Positions 17,629 to 26,978 of a DNA stretch of 39,808 nt are shown here, one piece after another. Source of the stretch: Bacteroidales bacterium (GTDB taxonomy: Bacteria > Bacteroidota > Bacteroidia > Bacteroidales > Bacteroidaceae). How positions within the stretch are numbered: position 1 is the first letter of the stretch; each line of letters starts with the position of its first letter. Under the pieces are notes generated by a model. The model was not told the origin of the DNA. It did not search any database and was given only the letters and a program-made list of their open reading frames with translations. The translations under genes were made by a program, and so were the position numbers. Where the stretch lies: NCBI GenBank assembly GCA_012729225.1, contig JAAYDO010000176.1:1-39808 (forward strand), given 5' to 3'.

Positions 17629-19542
17629 TCAAAAGCCATCATCTATCTGCTTATCATCCAAAATTTTGAATATAACCTTACCATTTGGTGTCCTTGCAGG
17701 AGTCTTTGTGGAGAATAAATCCTTCAGAAGATGCTCCATTTCTAATGAAGAGAGCACCTGACCATATACAATCGCTGAATTTTCTGCCATGGTAAGCGCA
17801 AGAGACTCTTGAGCATCCTTTCGAATATCTGTCGTATTCTCTTTAACGGACTGAATCATTTCATGAAGAAGCGTGTCTATATCTATGCCATCCACTCCAG
17901 AAGGAATCCCATTGACAGAATAAGAACCGCCTCCAAGATTGGACAAATCAAAGCCAAGACTAAAGATGTCCTCCATCATCTGTTCCAGAACGACGCACTC
18001 TGAGGCATCAAACTGCACCACAACAGGAAAGAGTTCCTTTTGGGATGGGCGATTATCAGAACTCAAGAACTTCATATTCTGGTCATACAAGACACGGACA
18101 TGTGCTCTATGCTGATTCACCACCATCAGACCATTGGCACAAGGAAGCACAATATATCTACCCTTATATTGAAACTTCTGCACAGAAAAATCCATCGCCA
18201 GACATCCCGTCTCATTTTCAGAAGGAAGTTCATTCCATAAAGAACCTTGCAATATCTTCTCTTCCGGGACATCATCCATCTGAGGCATCAACGAACTCAA
18301 GTTCAGATTAGAGCCCTCTATCAGAGATGCGTCCTCTTCTGGCAAAGAGGAGAAGGCAGAGGCAGAAGGAGTAGTATATTTGTCGTACAACTTTTCCCAA
18401 CCACTGGAACGGGAGTATAACTTTCCCCTTTCGCTACTGAAAGGATTGTAAGAGGAAGACGGTTCCTTGGGCTGATAAGGGATAGAAGTAGTTGTGTCAA
18501 AAGTGGGAATGTCTGGTTTTCCCTCTATGTCAAAATCTATGAGAGGTACATTACAGAATTGTCCAAGAGTTTCTCTCACTGCTGCAGACAGCACCTGCCA
18601 AATGGATTGTTCATTATCAAACTTGATTTCAGTCTTGGTAGGATGCACATTCACATCAATCGTGGAAGCATCTACAGAGAAATAAATGAAATATGGAATA
18701 TGATTGCCTACAGGTATCAGATTCTCGTATGCCTTCATCACTGCACTATGAAAATATGGGTGACGCATGTAACGACCATTCACAAAGAAGAACTGTTGAG
18801 TGCCTTTCTTCTTGGAACACTCTGGCTTGCCCACATATCCAGAAATGCTGGCTAAGGAGGTTTCTACTTCTATTGGGAGCAGTTCGGCATTGATCTTCTT
18901 GCCAAAGACATCCACTATTCTCTGTTTTACGGAGCCTTGTGGCAAATGATACATTTCCACTCCATTATTATATAATGAGAAAGAAACGCCTGGATTCACC
19001 AGTGCTATGCGTTGGAAATCTGATACTACATTGTTCAGTTCTGTCTGATTAGACTTCAAGAACCTTCTGCGAGCAGGAACATTGAAGAATATGTTCTGTA
19101 CAGAGAAATTACTACCAGTGGGGCAAACAACGGGTTCTTGCTTCTCAATCCTTGAACCCGAGATCTGAATCATTGTGCCCAGTTCATCTTCCTCCCTCTT
19201 GGTCTTCAACTCCACCTGGGCCACAGCAGCAATACTTGCAAGAGCCTCACCTCTAAATCCCATGGTGGAAAGGTTGAAGAGGTCCGAAGCCTGTTGAATC
19301 TTAGATGTGGCGTGGCGGTCAAAAGCAAGACGAGCATCTGTTTCCGACATTCCCTTACCATCATCTATCACCTGCACATTAGTCTTACCACCATCCACCA
19401 CCAGCACTTTCACATTTTTAGCACCTGCATCAATCGCATTCTCCATCATCTCCTTAATGATGGATGATGGACGCTGAACAACTTCGCCCGCAGCAATTTG
19501 GTTAGCGACTGAATCTGGTAAAAGATGAATAATATCGTTCAA
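17629..19542 (-). CDS. mutL: DNA mismatch repair protein MutL
   Basis: A 637-residue MutL that links MutS mismatch recognition to downstream repair. The GHKL ATPase half is canonical: LPDSVANQIAAGEVVQRPSS at 8-27, NAIDAG at 35-40, DDGKGM at 60-65, MGFRGEALASI at 94-104 and FFFVNGRYM at 251-259. A low-complexity linker covers about 345-445. The C-terminal dimerisation half has NQHRAHVRVLYD at 476-487, where endonuclease-type MutL proteins have DQHA(X)2E(X)4E. No cysteine-bearing CPxGRP motif is present near the end. The start is TTG at 19542, fixed by the conserved N-terminus. It is the last gene of its operon, 74 bases after the small membrane protein gene. Confidence 0.95.
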   Translation of the reverse strand: MNDIIHLLPDSVANQIAAGEVVQRPSSIIKEMMENAIDAGAKNVKVLVVDGGKTNVQVIDDGKGMSETDARLAFDRHATSKIQQASDLFNLSTMGFRGEALASIAAVAQVELKTKREEDELGTMIQISGSRIEKQEPVVCPTGSNFSVQNIFFNVPARRRFLKSNQTELNNVVSDFQRIALVNPGVSFSLYNNGVEMYHLPQGSVKQRIVDVFGKKINAELLPIEVETSLASISGYVGKPECSKKKGTQQFFFVNGRYMRHPYFHSAVMKAYENLIPVGNHIPYFIYFSVDASTIDVNVHPTKTEIKFDNEQSIWQVLSAAVRETLGQFCNVPLIDFDIEGKPDIPTFDTTTSIPYQPKEPSSSYNPFSSERGKLYSRSSGWEKLYDKYTTPSASAFSSLPEEDASLIEGSNLNLSSLMPQMDDVPEEKILQGSLWNELPSENETGCLAMDFSVQKFQYKGRYIVLPCANGLMVVNQHRAHVRVLYDQNMKFLSSDNRPSQKELFPVVVQFDASECVVLEQMMEDIFSLGFDLSNLGGGSYSVNGIPSGVDGIDIDTLLHEMIQSVKENTTDIRKDAQESLALTMAENSAIVYGQVLSSLEMEHLLKDLFSTKTPARTPNGKVIFKILDDKQIDDGF

Positions 19543-19616
19543 AGCAATTCTATTTTAGATGTTCCAATATAAACAGAATACAAATCATGCAAGGCGCTTC
19601 CATGAGAGAAAGAGCC

Positions 19617-19913
19617 TCAAGAAAAAACATGGCCAGTGCTAAGATAGCGCATGAGCAGAAGCAAAAGAACAATCGCAACAATCAGCACACCATAGGAGAT
19701 AGGCTTTCTGCCACTTGTCTTTCTACGTTTCAGATGTCTTGTGGCCAAAACAAATTTGCCTCGGATATCTTCTGGTGAAAATTCCTTCGGAGGCAACATT
19801 CCCAGTTCACGCTTTGCACGCTCATCTATTTCCTTGAGTTTTTCCTTTCTTGGATCATAATAGATGTAATTATGATGAAAACCTCTTGGCTTTCTTACAG
19901 AAAATAATCCCAT
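19617..19913 (-). CDS. Small single-span membrane protein, conserved type
   Basis: A 98-residue protein with a basic, aromatic N-terminal region (KPRGFHHNYIYYDPRKEKL), a charged helix (LKEIDERAKRELGMLP), a basic stretch (HLKRRKTSGRKP, about 59-70) and one transmembrane segment near the C-terminus (ISYGVLIVAIVLLLLLMRYL). The positive residues before the span predict a cytoplasmic N-terminus. I recognise the type from Bacteroidales genomes but know no function. Its place between an OstA-like gene and mutL and the spacing (37 and 74 bases) support co-transcription with outer-membrane assembly genes. Confidence 0.8.
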   Translation of the reverse strand: MGLFSVRKPRGFHHNYIYYDPRKEKLKEIDERAKRELGMLPPKEFSPEDIRGKFVLATRHLKRRKTSGRKPISYGVLIVAIVLLLLLMRYLSTGHVFS

Positions 19914-19950
19914 ACATTATATATATAATATGTGTAACTTCATTTATATC

Positions 19951-21585
19951 TCAATTCAGATCTTCCAATCGCTGTCTTGGCACAACTCTTCTTTCCGTCT
20001 GCTTGAGTTCCTGTTCCTTATTCTTGCTCCTCCACCCAAAGATGTCATCTTTATTCATTGGGCGAATATAATCAAACCATGCAAAATTAGGCAGGTAACG
20101 CTTTTCCGCAGGAATGGCAAAAACAGGAAACATCGTTCCAACAGAACTGGACATCCAAATCTTATCCACCTTCTTGTTCTTCATGAAAAGTGTCAGTTCT
20201 GGTGTCTCTGTATAATTCATGCCTATACGATTCCCGTCATCCTCCTCCATAAAATAAGTGACATACACATTACCCTTAGCCTCATTCCTCTCTAATGCCC
20301 CATCCTTGAAATAGCAAAACATCTCTTTCGAGGCTACTTGATTATAAGAAACAGAGTCCAGACGCTCAATGGTCATAGCTTGGTTGATGACATGAATCCA
20401 ATCCACCGTACTATCATTATTATACACACGTATTTCTTCACCAAAAACCTGCTGACCTTCATTCCACAAGATGGGCTGACCATAAAGATATGTGCAAGAA
20501 TCCTTCTGATGAGAAACCAGAGAGTCACACACACCCTGAAAATCATTTCTGAACATTCTCACCTTGCGATAAGCAAACAAGTCACGGTAAACAGAATCCG
20601 TCTTTTGATTGTAACTTACCATCTTCAGAGTATCTGCATGCACATAAAGCGTGTCTCCTTCAGAAAACTCATAGCACACCGCGCTGTCTGTAGCAACAGC
20701 CACTCCTGTCTGATCCTCATAACGGCAATAGTTGCCTGTCAGCATACAACTATTCTCCGCATCAATTAAAACAACACTACCAAAGGCTTCACTCACCCCT
20801 GTTTCATCATTATAGAAAAGGCTGTCACCGACAATATCACGCATGTCCTTATACACATGTGAACGATCCATCAAAAGAGCCTTACCCGTCTTTGTATCAT
20901 AATCTCCACGCAAAGCATAGATAAAAGTACTATCAGAAGAAATAATATTTGTTTCCGAAACTATTTTTGCAATTTCCGTATCAGAATAATAATACAGTTC
21001 ATTAGTCTTCATCTCAAACTTAGGATTATTCACCACCACATTGTCCTTAAAGATAGCCTCACGGAGAGCAGGGGTGTATTGACCATAGTCAGAGTTCAGC
21101 ACATTTTCCCCATCATAGAGCGTGCCATGCTGAGGATAGAAGCCAACACCCTCCAAACGATCATAGTCTATAGTAGAAGTTGTCAAGCGAGTCTCACGAT
21201 GAGTGAGAACAGCACGCCCCTGAGCATGTGCCTGCAACAGAGGACCATTATATAATAATGTGTCACTTGTCAAAGTCAGGGAATCACCCTGCATCATTTT
21301 CACATGACCATAAGCATTAAATGTGTTATCATCCTTGTAGAACCTTGCACTGTCGCAGGTCAGATACATACCATCATGATACAGTTTAACATTTCCAACC
21401 AGTACATCAGCATACACATCCTTATAGTTCTTGTAAAGTACATCACTATGGATGAGTTTCACTTGTTCAGATGATTTTCTGCGCGGACGATCATCTGGAC
21501 GAGAAGCGAAAAGCATACAAACCATTGATAGGCATAGCATACCTATCAACAGTCTCGTTCCCTTGTTCGACCCTTTCTTGTTCAT
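19951..21585 (-). CDS. OstA/LptA-like exported protein
   Basis: A 544-residue protein with an N-terminal signal or anchor (LLIGMLCLSMVCMLFAS) and repeated OstA/LptA strands: VYADVLVGNVKLYHDGMYLTCDSARFY, then FNAYGHVKMMQGDSLTLTSDTLLY, with similar units continuing to about residue 330. Such beta-jellyroll repeats bind lipopolysaccharide and bridge it across the periplasm. Bacteroidetes use long versions like this one. The C-terminal third is less regular. TTG at 21588 could extend the frame by one codon, but ATG at 21585 is used here. It lies 14 bases after one parvulin-type chaperone gene and two genes after the other, which together suggest a role in outer-membrane assembly. Confidence 0.85.
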   Translation of the reverse strand: MNKKGSNKGTRLLIGMLCLSMVCMLFASRPDDRPRRKSSEQVKLIHSDVLYKNYKDVYADVLVGNVKLYHDGMYLTCDSARFYKDDNTFNAYGHVKMMQGDSLTLTSDTLLYNGPLLQAHAQGRAVLTHRETRLTTSTIDYDRLEGVGFYPQHGTLYDGENVLNSDYGQYTPALREAIFKDNVVVNNPKFEMKTNELYYYSDTEIAKIVSETNIISSDSTFIYALRGDYDTKTGKALLMDRSHVYKDMRDIVGDSLFYNDETGVSEAFGSVVLIDAENSCMLTGNYCRYEDQTGVAVATDSAVCYEFSEGDTLYVHADTLKMVSYNQKTDSVYRDLFAYRKVRMFRNDFQGVCDSLVSHQKDSCTYLYGQPILWNEGQQVFGEEIRVYNNDSTVDWIHVINQAMTIERLDSVSYNQVASKEMFCYFKDGALERNEAKGNVYVTYFMEEDDGNRIGMNYTETPELTLFMKNKKVDKIWMSSSVGTMFPVFAIPAEKRYLPNFAWFDYIRPMNKDDIFGWRSKNKEQELKQTERRVVPRQRLEDLN

Positions 21586-21599
21586 CAATAGCCAACAGC

Positions 21600-22949
21600 C
21601 TATTTAATCCAGCCCGGATATTCAAACTCACAATTCTGCCATCCGTCCTTAATATGGATATAAGTCGTCTTCTGCTTCTCGCGAATCCACTTCTCCAAAG
21701 CCTCCTCACTCATCTTACTTAACACCACATCCTGCATCTCCTGATAATCCTCAGACATTGTTGCACGATGTCCATTTGTGCGGCTCTTCAGTTTCACGAT
21801 AGCCACCACCTCTCTACCCTTGGAATTAACCATGATGAAAGGAGCAGAAATCTCATTTACCTTCATACCAGCCACTGCACGTGCCACTTCCGTAGGAAGG
21901 TCCTTCATTTCATATTTAGACTGACTTGTTTTATTGTCAAACAGCAAACCGTAATTGTTGCGTGTATCCTTATCATAAGAGAACTTAGACACACAAGCCT
22001 CAAATGTGTCATATCCCTCCTGGACCCCCTTTCTGATAGAATCCAAATCACTAATACATTTCTGAAGTGCCTCTGTAGAGACCTTAGGTTTGCGAAGAAT
22101 GTGGCGACAATTCACCAAGTCTCCTCTCTTCTCTATCAACTGAATGATATGGAAACCAAATTCAGTCTCCACCACTTTAGACACCGCCTTAGGGTCTGTC
22201 AAGCTGAATGCCACCTTTGCAAACTCTGGCACAAATGAACTTCTACCTGAAAAGCCCAATTCTCCACCTCGCTGAGCAGAACCCTTGTCTTCCGAATAAA
22301 GAAGAGCCAATGTGGAGAATTGTGCACTACCATCGTTCACACGATCAGTATAACCACGCAGTTCTTCTTTCACACGGTCTATCTCCTCCTGGGGAATAAA
22401 TGGTTCGCGAGTGATAATCTGGCACTCCACCTTGGTAGGAATGAAAGGAATGCTATCCTCTGGCAGATCCTTGAAATAGCGGCGCACCTGCGAAGGAGTG
22501 ACCTTGATGCCAGCCACCAACTTCTGTTGCACTGCTTCCATTATCATTCCATTCTTCACATTCTGATACATCTTCTCTCTAATCTGAGAATAACTCATCT
22601 TCGCATACTCCTCCAGTTTCTCTCGTGAGCCATAGTCCAGCAGCGCAGCATTCAAGTTGAGATCCACTTTCTGAAAGACATCTGCATCAGGCACATCTAT
22701 AGAGTCTATCTCAGCCTGATGCAAGAAGAGTTTCTGCACAGCCAACTGCTCAGGAATCACACAATAAGGGTCTTTATCCCAACGTTGCCCTCTTCCCATA
22801 TCCTCCAAACGAACTGCCTCCACGTCTGACTTCAGGATAGCCTCATCGCCCACAATCCAAATCACCTCATCCACCACATTGTTGTTGTTCTGAGCAACAA
22901 CACTCAAAGTCACCATTGTGAAGAGTCCTATAAAAATCTTGCGTATCAT
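21600..22949 (-). CDS. SurA-like peptidylprolyl isomerase with two parvulin domains
   Basis: A 449-residue periplasmic chaperone. Residues 1-20 are a signal peptide (IGLFTMVTLSVVAQ). A SurA-type N-terminal helical region follows to about 165. Parvulin domain 1 (about 170-270) has YSEDKGSAQRGGELGFSGR and FGFHIIQLIEKR. Domain 2 (about 275-385) starts NCRHILRKPKVS and is more diverged. SurA escorts beta-barrel proteins to the BAM machinery. The gene is 92 bases after the other isomerase gene and 14 bases before the OstA-like gene. Confidence 0.9.
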   Translation of the reverse strand: MIRKIFIGLFTMVTLSVVAQNNNNVVDEVIWIVGDEAILKSDVEAVRLEDMGRGQRWDKDPYCVIPEQLAVQKLFLHQAEIDSIDVPDADVFQKVDLNLNAALLDYGSREKLEEYAKMSYSQIREKMYQNVKNGMIMEAVQQKLVAGIKVTPSQVRRYFKDLPEDSIPFIPTKVECQIITREPFIPQEEIDRVKEELRGYTDRVNDGSAQFSTLALLYSEDKGSAQRGGELGFSGRSSFVPEFAKVAFSLTDPKAVSKVVETEFGFHIIQLIEKRGDLVNCRHILRKPKVSTEALQKCISDLDSIRKGVQEGYDTFEACVSKFSYDKDTRNNYGLLFDNKTSQSKYEMKDLPTEVARAVAGMKVNEISAPFIMVNSKGREVVAIVKLKSRTNGHRATMSEDYQEMQDVVLSKMSEEALEKWIREKQKTTYIHIKDGWQNCEFEYPGWIK

Positions 22950-23041
22950 TTTGTTATTATTTTCTGATTAAAACATGTATTATTTCTTCACTTTCTTGGG
23001 AAAAGAGAAATGGCTTCTCCGTCCCCCTATGCCCTATCATA

Positions 23042-24478
23042 TCAATGTCTATTGACAGTCTTGACCACATCATCAAATACCTCCACAGGATATTTCTTCC
23101 TCAGTCCTTCCACCCATAGTCTCTCCTCCTCGTTCTGGAAGTCCATCATCACCAGACTCTTCACATCCTGATAAGTGCGTGGGGCTTTCACCTTCTTTCC
23201 ATACACATCTATGACAGGATAGCCACTCATTGGGATCTGCTTCTTATTCTGCTTAAACACCAGCTTGTCCACATTCACATTGTCACCCATCTTGAAGATA
23301 CCACGTTCCACACGCACCACCTTGACCGAATCCGTGTTCAATGCACCAACCACAGCCTCTGCATATTTATCTTCAGCCACGCCCTTCAGTGCCTTCTTTG
23401 CCGCCTTCATGACAGCATCATCCTTTGCATGAATCACTATGCCACAGAAGCGAGGCGCATCCCAAGCATAATTCTTCTTGTTTGCCTTGAAATAAGCCTC
23501 TGCACCCTTAGTGTCCTTCTGGGCTTTATCCCAAACATCCTTCTTCGTCACCTCATACATCAGTGTCCCATCCACATATTCCTGCGAGAGATTGCGCTGT
23601 TCTGCATCTTTCTCCATCAAATTCTGGTACAATTCATTCACCAATACATCCTTGGAAATGCCTCTCTGCATAGACACGGAGTCGAGATAGGCATAAGCAG
23701 AACTTTCCTTGATGCCACGCTGCTCGAGAAACTCTATAATCTTATCACGATGATATTCATAAGGCTCAAAAGGATGACGCTCTGTCATGTAGATGATGTG
23801 ATAACCCACAGTAGATTTGAATGGAGCAGACATCTCACCTGCCCTCAAGGCATAGGCGGCATTCTCAAAATCAGGAATCATCATTCCCTTTCCAAACTGT
23901 CCCAACGCTCCGCCACGCTGTGCAGTGCCCGTATCATCACTCTTCGCCTGTGCCATTTCTGCAAATTTAGCGGGAAGTTGAGCCTGGGGCACAGCCTTCA
24001 ACACCTGATAGATAGAGTCAATGCGCACCTTTGCTGCTGCCTGTTGCTCATTTGTGGCATCCTGACGCATCAACACAAGAATATGACTTGCCGTAAGCAG
24101 ATCCTGACCTCCAAAACGTTCTGCCGTTGCTTGATAAGTCTTACGAGCCTCACGCTCTATATAAGCAGAATCCACAATAGCACCAATAACAGCCTGCTCC
24201 TTGAAGCCATCAAGTTCCTTTCTGATAGAAGAAAGGGTGTCAAGTCGCTGGCTCTCAGCCTCAGCCACTTTCAATTTGAAATTCACATACAAAGGCACAT
24301 ACTCCTCCACAGTTTTCTTATCCACCACTCCATCAGAGTTGTTCTTATTGAACGAATATTCAAACTCGCTTCTGGTAATGCTTTTACCATTGACCTTCAT
24401 GATTACAGGGTCAGAAGTCTGCGCAACCACAGAAAGGCCCATCGTTAGAGAAGCCACAAAGACTGCTATCTTTTTCAT
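23042..24478 (-). CDS. Parvulin-type peptidylprolyl isomerase (SurA/PpiC-like)
   Basis: A 478-residue exported foldase. The signal peptide is MKKIAVFVASLTMGLSVVAQ. A helical chaperone region leads to one clear parvulin domain at about 130-245: SHILVLMRQDATNEQQ, GTAQRGGALGQFGKGMMIPDF and VGYHIIYMTERHP. The C-terminal 230 residues are a second helical and strand region with VPLYVNFKLKVAEAE-like features at the N-terminus and no known motif at the end. ATG at 24478 is chosen because the longer frame needs TTG and adds residues before the signal peptide. It is the first gene of the operon that ends with mutL. Confidence 0.9.
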   Translation of the reverse strand: MKKIAVFVASLTMGLSVVAQTSDPVIMKVNGKSITRSEFEYSFNKNNSDGVVDKKTVEEYVPLYVNFKLKVAEAESQRLDTLSSIRKELDGFKEQAVIGAIVDSAYIEREARKTYQATAERFGGQDLLTASHILVLMRQDATNEQQAAAKVRIDSIYQVLKAVPQAQLPAKFAEMAQAKSDDTGTAQRGGALGQFGKGMMIPDFENAAYALRAGEMSAPFKSTVGYHIIYMTERHPFEPYEYHRDKIIEFLEQRGIKESSAYAYLDSVSMQRGISKDVLVNELYQNLMEKDAEQRNLSQEYVDGTLMYEVTKKDVWDKAQKDTKGAEAYFKANKKNYAWDAPRFCGIVIHAKDDAVMKAAKKALKGVAEDKYAEAVVGALNTDSVKVVRVERGIFKMGDNVNVDKLVFKQNKKQIPMSGYPVIDVYGKKVKAPRTYQDVKSLVMMDFQNEEERLWVEGLRKKYPVEVFDDVVKTVNRH

Positions 24479-24510
24479 ATATATACTTTTCCTTGTTTTC
24501 AATTTTAATG

Positions 24511-24518
24511 CAAATGTA
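24511..24518 (-). promoter_or_regulatory. -7 box for the SurA-mutL operon
   Basis: TACATTTG on the minus strand fits TAnnTTTG and lies about 33 bases before the first start codon. No good TTTG box is found at 19 bases, so only the -7 element is claimed. Confidence 0.5.
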
Positions 24519-24699
24519 CGAAAAACAAACGAAAAAGAGACCTAAGCACCAAGGGTAATCGCTTACATAATAGTTTTTTAACAATTACGCTCTCCATTTT
24601 CCCTTCTATCCAACATAGAAGAAAAGGCCCAACCGACGCTTCAACAGAGTATTCCCTGTCGCCTATGATGCATAAGTCTTGTCATACATGATACTCGGG

Positions 24700-24726
24700 C
24701 AATGTGAGTTTGTAGAACTCACATTG
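24700..24726. repeat. Perfect 11-bp inverted repeat with 5-base loop
   Basis: CAATGTGAGTT and AACTCACATTG flank TGTAG. The hairpin lies in the 220-base gap between the guaB terminator and the SurA operon promoter. No T-run follows on either strand, so it is a poor terminator. Each arm resembles the motif beside the transposase remnant at 107-123, so it may be a scar of two element ends, an operator or an RNA hairpin. Confidence 0.7.
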
Positions 24727-24760
24727 AGTGGTGCATTCACCTTTGCACACAGAAAGCAAA

Positions 24761-24791
24761 GGAGAGGAAACACTCAAAGTGAATCCTCTCC
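24761..24791 (-). terminator. Terminator of guaB
   Basis: GGAGAGGA pairs with TCCTCTCC, and inside it CACT pairs with AGTG across two A-A mismatches. On the minus strand the hairpin is followed by TTTGCTTTC. It starts 25 bases after the guaB stop codon. Confidence 0.75.
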
Positions 24792-24816
24792 TCTATAATT
24801 ATACTGAACCTTCAGA

Positions 24817-26400
<1,584 letters not shown>

Positions 26401-26433
26401 CTATGCTTTGCCTCTATCTCCCCCTTTTAAAAA

Positions 26434-26940
26434 TCTAATTTGTTGAATTTGGAAGACAAGAAAGTGGTTTCTATGGCTATCACATCTTCTCAACCATACG
26501 CTTTCCTTTCATTTTTTACAAAATTCATGGATGATTCCATGGGTATTTGACACATGTGGAAGAAAGGCTAAGAGATTCTGTCAAGTTTTGTCTTTGGACA
26601 ACTCAACCAAGAAAGCAGACGACTTCACCCTAACACCCAATTATCTCCACATCTGTTTCATGGACAACGACTTACACATATCTGAAAACTCAATACAGAT
26701 AAGAACAAAACGCACGTATGGTTCATTGGTCATCGAACAATTGTTCATGGACACTTGAAGCATTGTTCGTTCGTCATTGAAGCATTGTTCATTTGCCATT
26801 GAACAATTGTTCGTTCGTCATTGAGCAATTGTTCGTCAGAGCATGAAGAACGTTCCGAGCATGTGATGTGTGAAATTGAAGGGGAATCCTGCCATTCCAT
26901 CCTCGTACGCACATACTGTCATTTACGCTCCCTAACAACA
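26434..26940. repeat. Dispersed intergenic element, copy B
   Basis: About 507 bases aligning with copy A at 15604-16070 in the same orientation. The size difference is mostly explained by two extra 22-bp units (44 bases). As with copy A, its right side meets the 3' end of a leftward gene (recQ) and its left side meets a promoter (guaB). The frame that is open in copy A is interrupted by stops here. This argues for a non-coding element or a long-dead gene. Confidence 0.75.
26721..26852. repeat. 22-bp tandem repeat, 6 units (copy B)
   Basis: Six head-to-tail units start at 26721, 26743, 26765, 26787, 26809 and 26831. Most read GTTCRTT, a variable middle, then CATTGAA and CAATT or CATT. Perfect palindromes GAACAATTGTTC span unit junctions at 26735-26746 and 26801-26812, and a one-mismatch copy lies at 26824-26835. 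Confidence 0.85.
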
Positions 26941-26978
26941 AAGGGAAGGAATGACGAGCCCATCAAACTCACATCGTC

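Noticed and set aside
23429-24448. 339-codon plus-strand frame opposite the parvulin-type isomerase gene
   Set aside because: It mirrors a clear signal-peptide-bearing foldase. The translation is rich in His, Leu, Ile and Cys as expected for an antisense shadow.
19951-24478. Complete Lpt lipopolysaccharide transport operon
   Set aside because: Only an OstA/LptA-like gene is present. The two large neighbours are parvulin-type isomerases, and no LptB, C, F, G or D gene is in the window.
26721-26852. CRISPR array
   Set aside because: Units are adjacent with no spacers, the 22-base units differ among themselves, and no cas gene is in the window.
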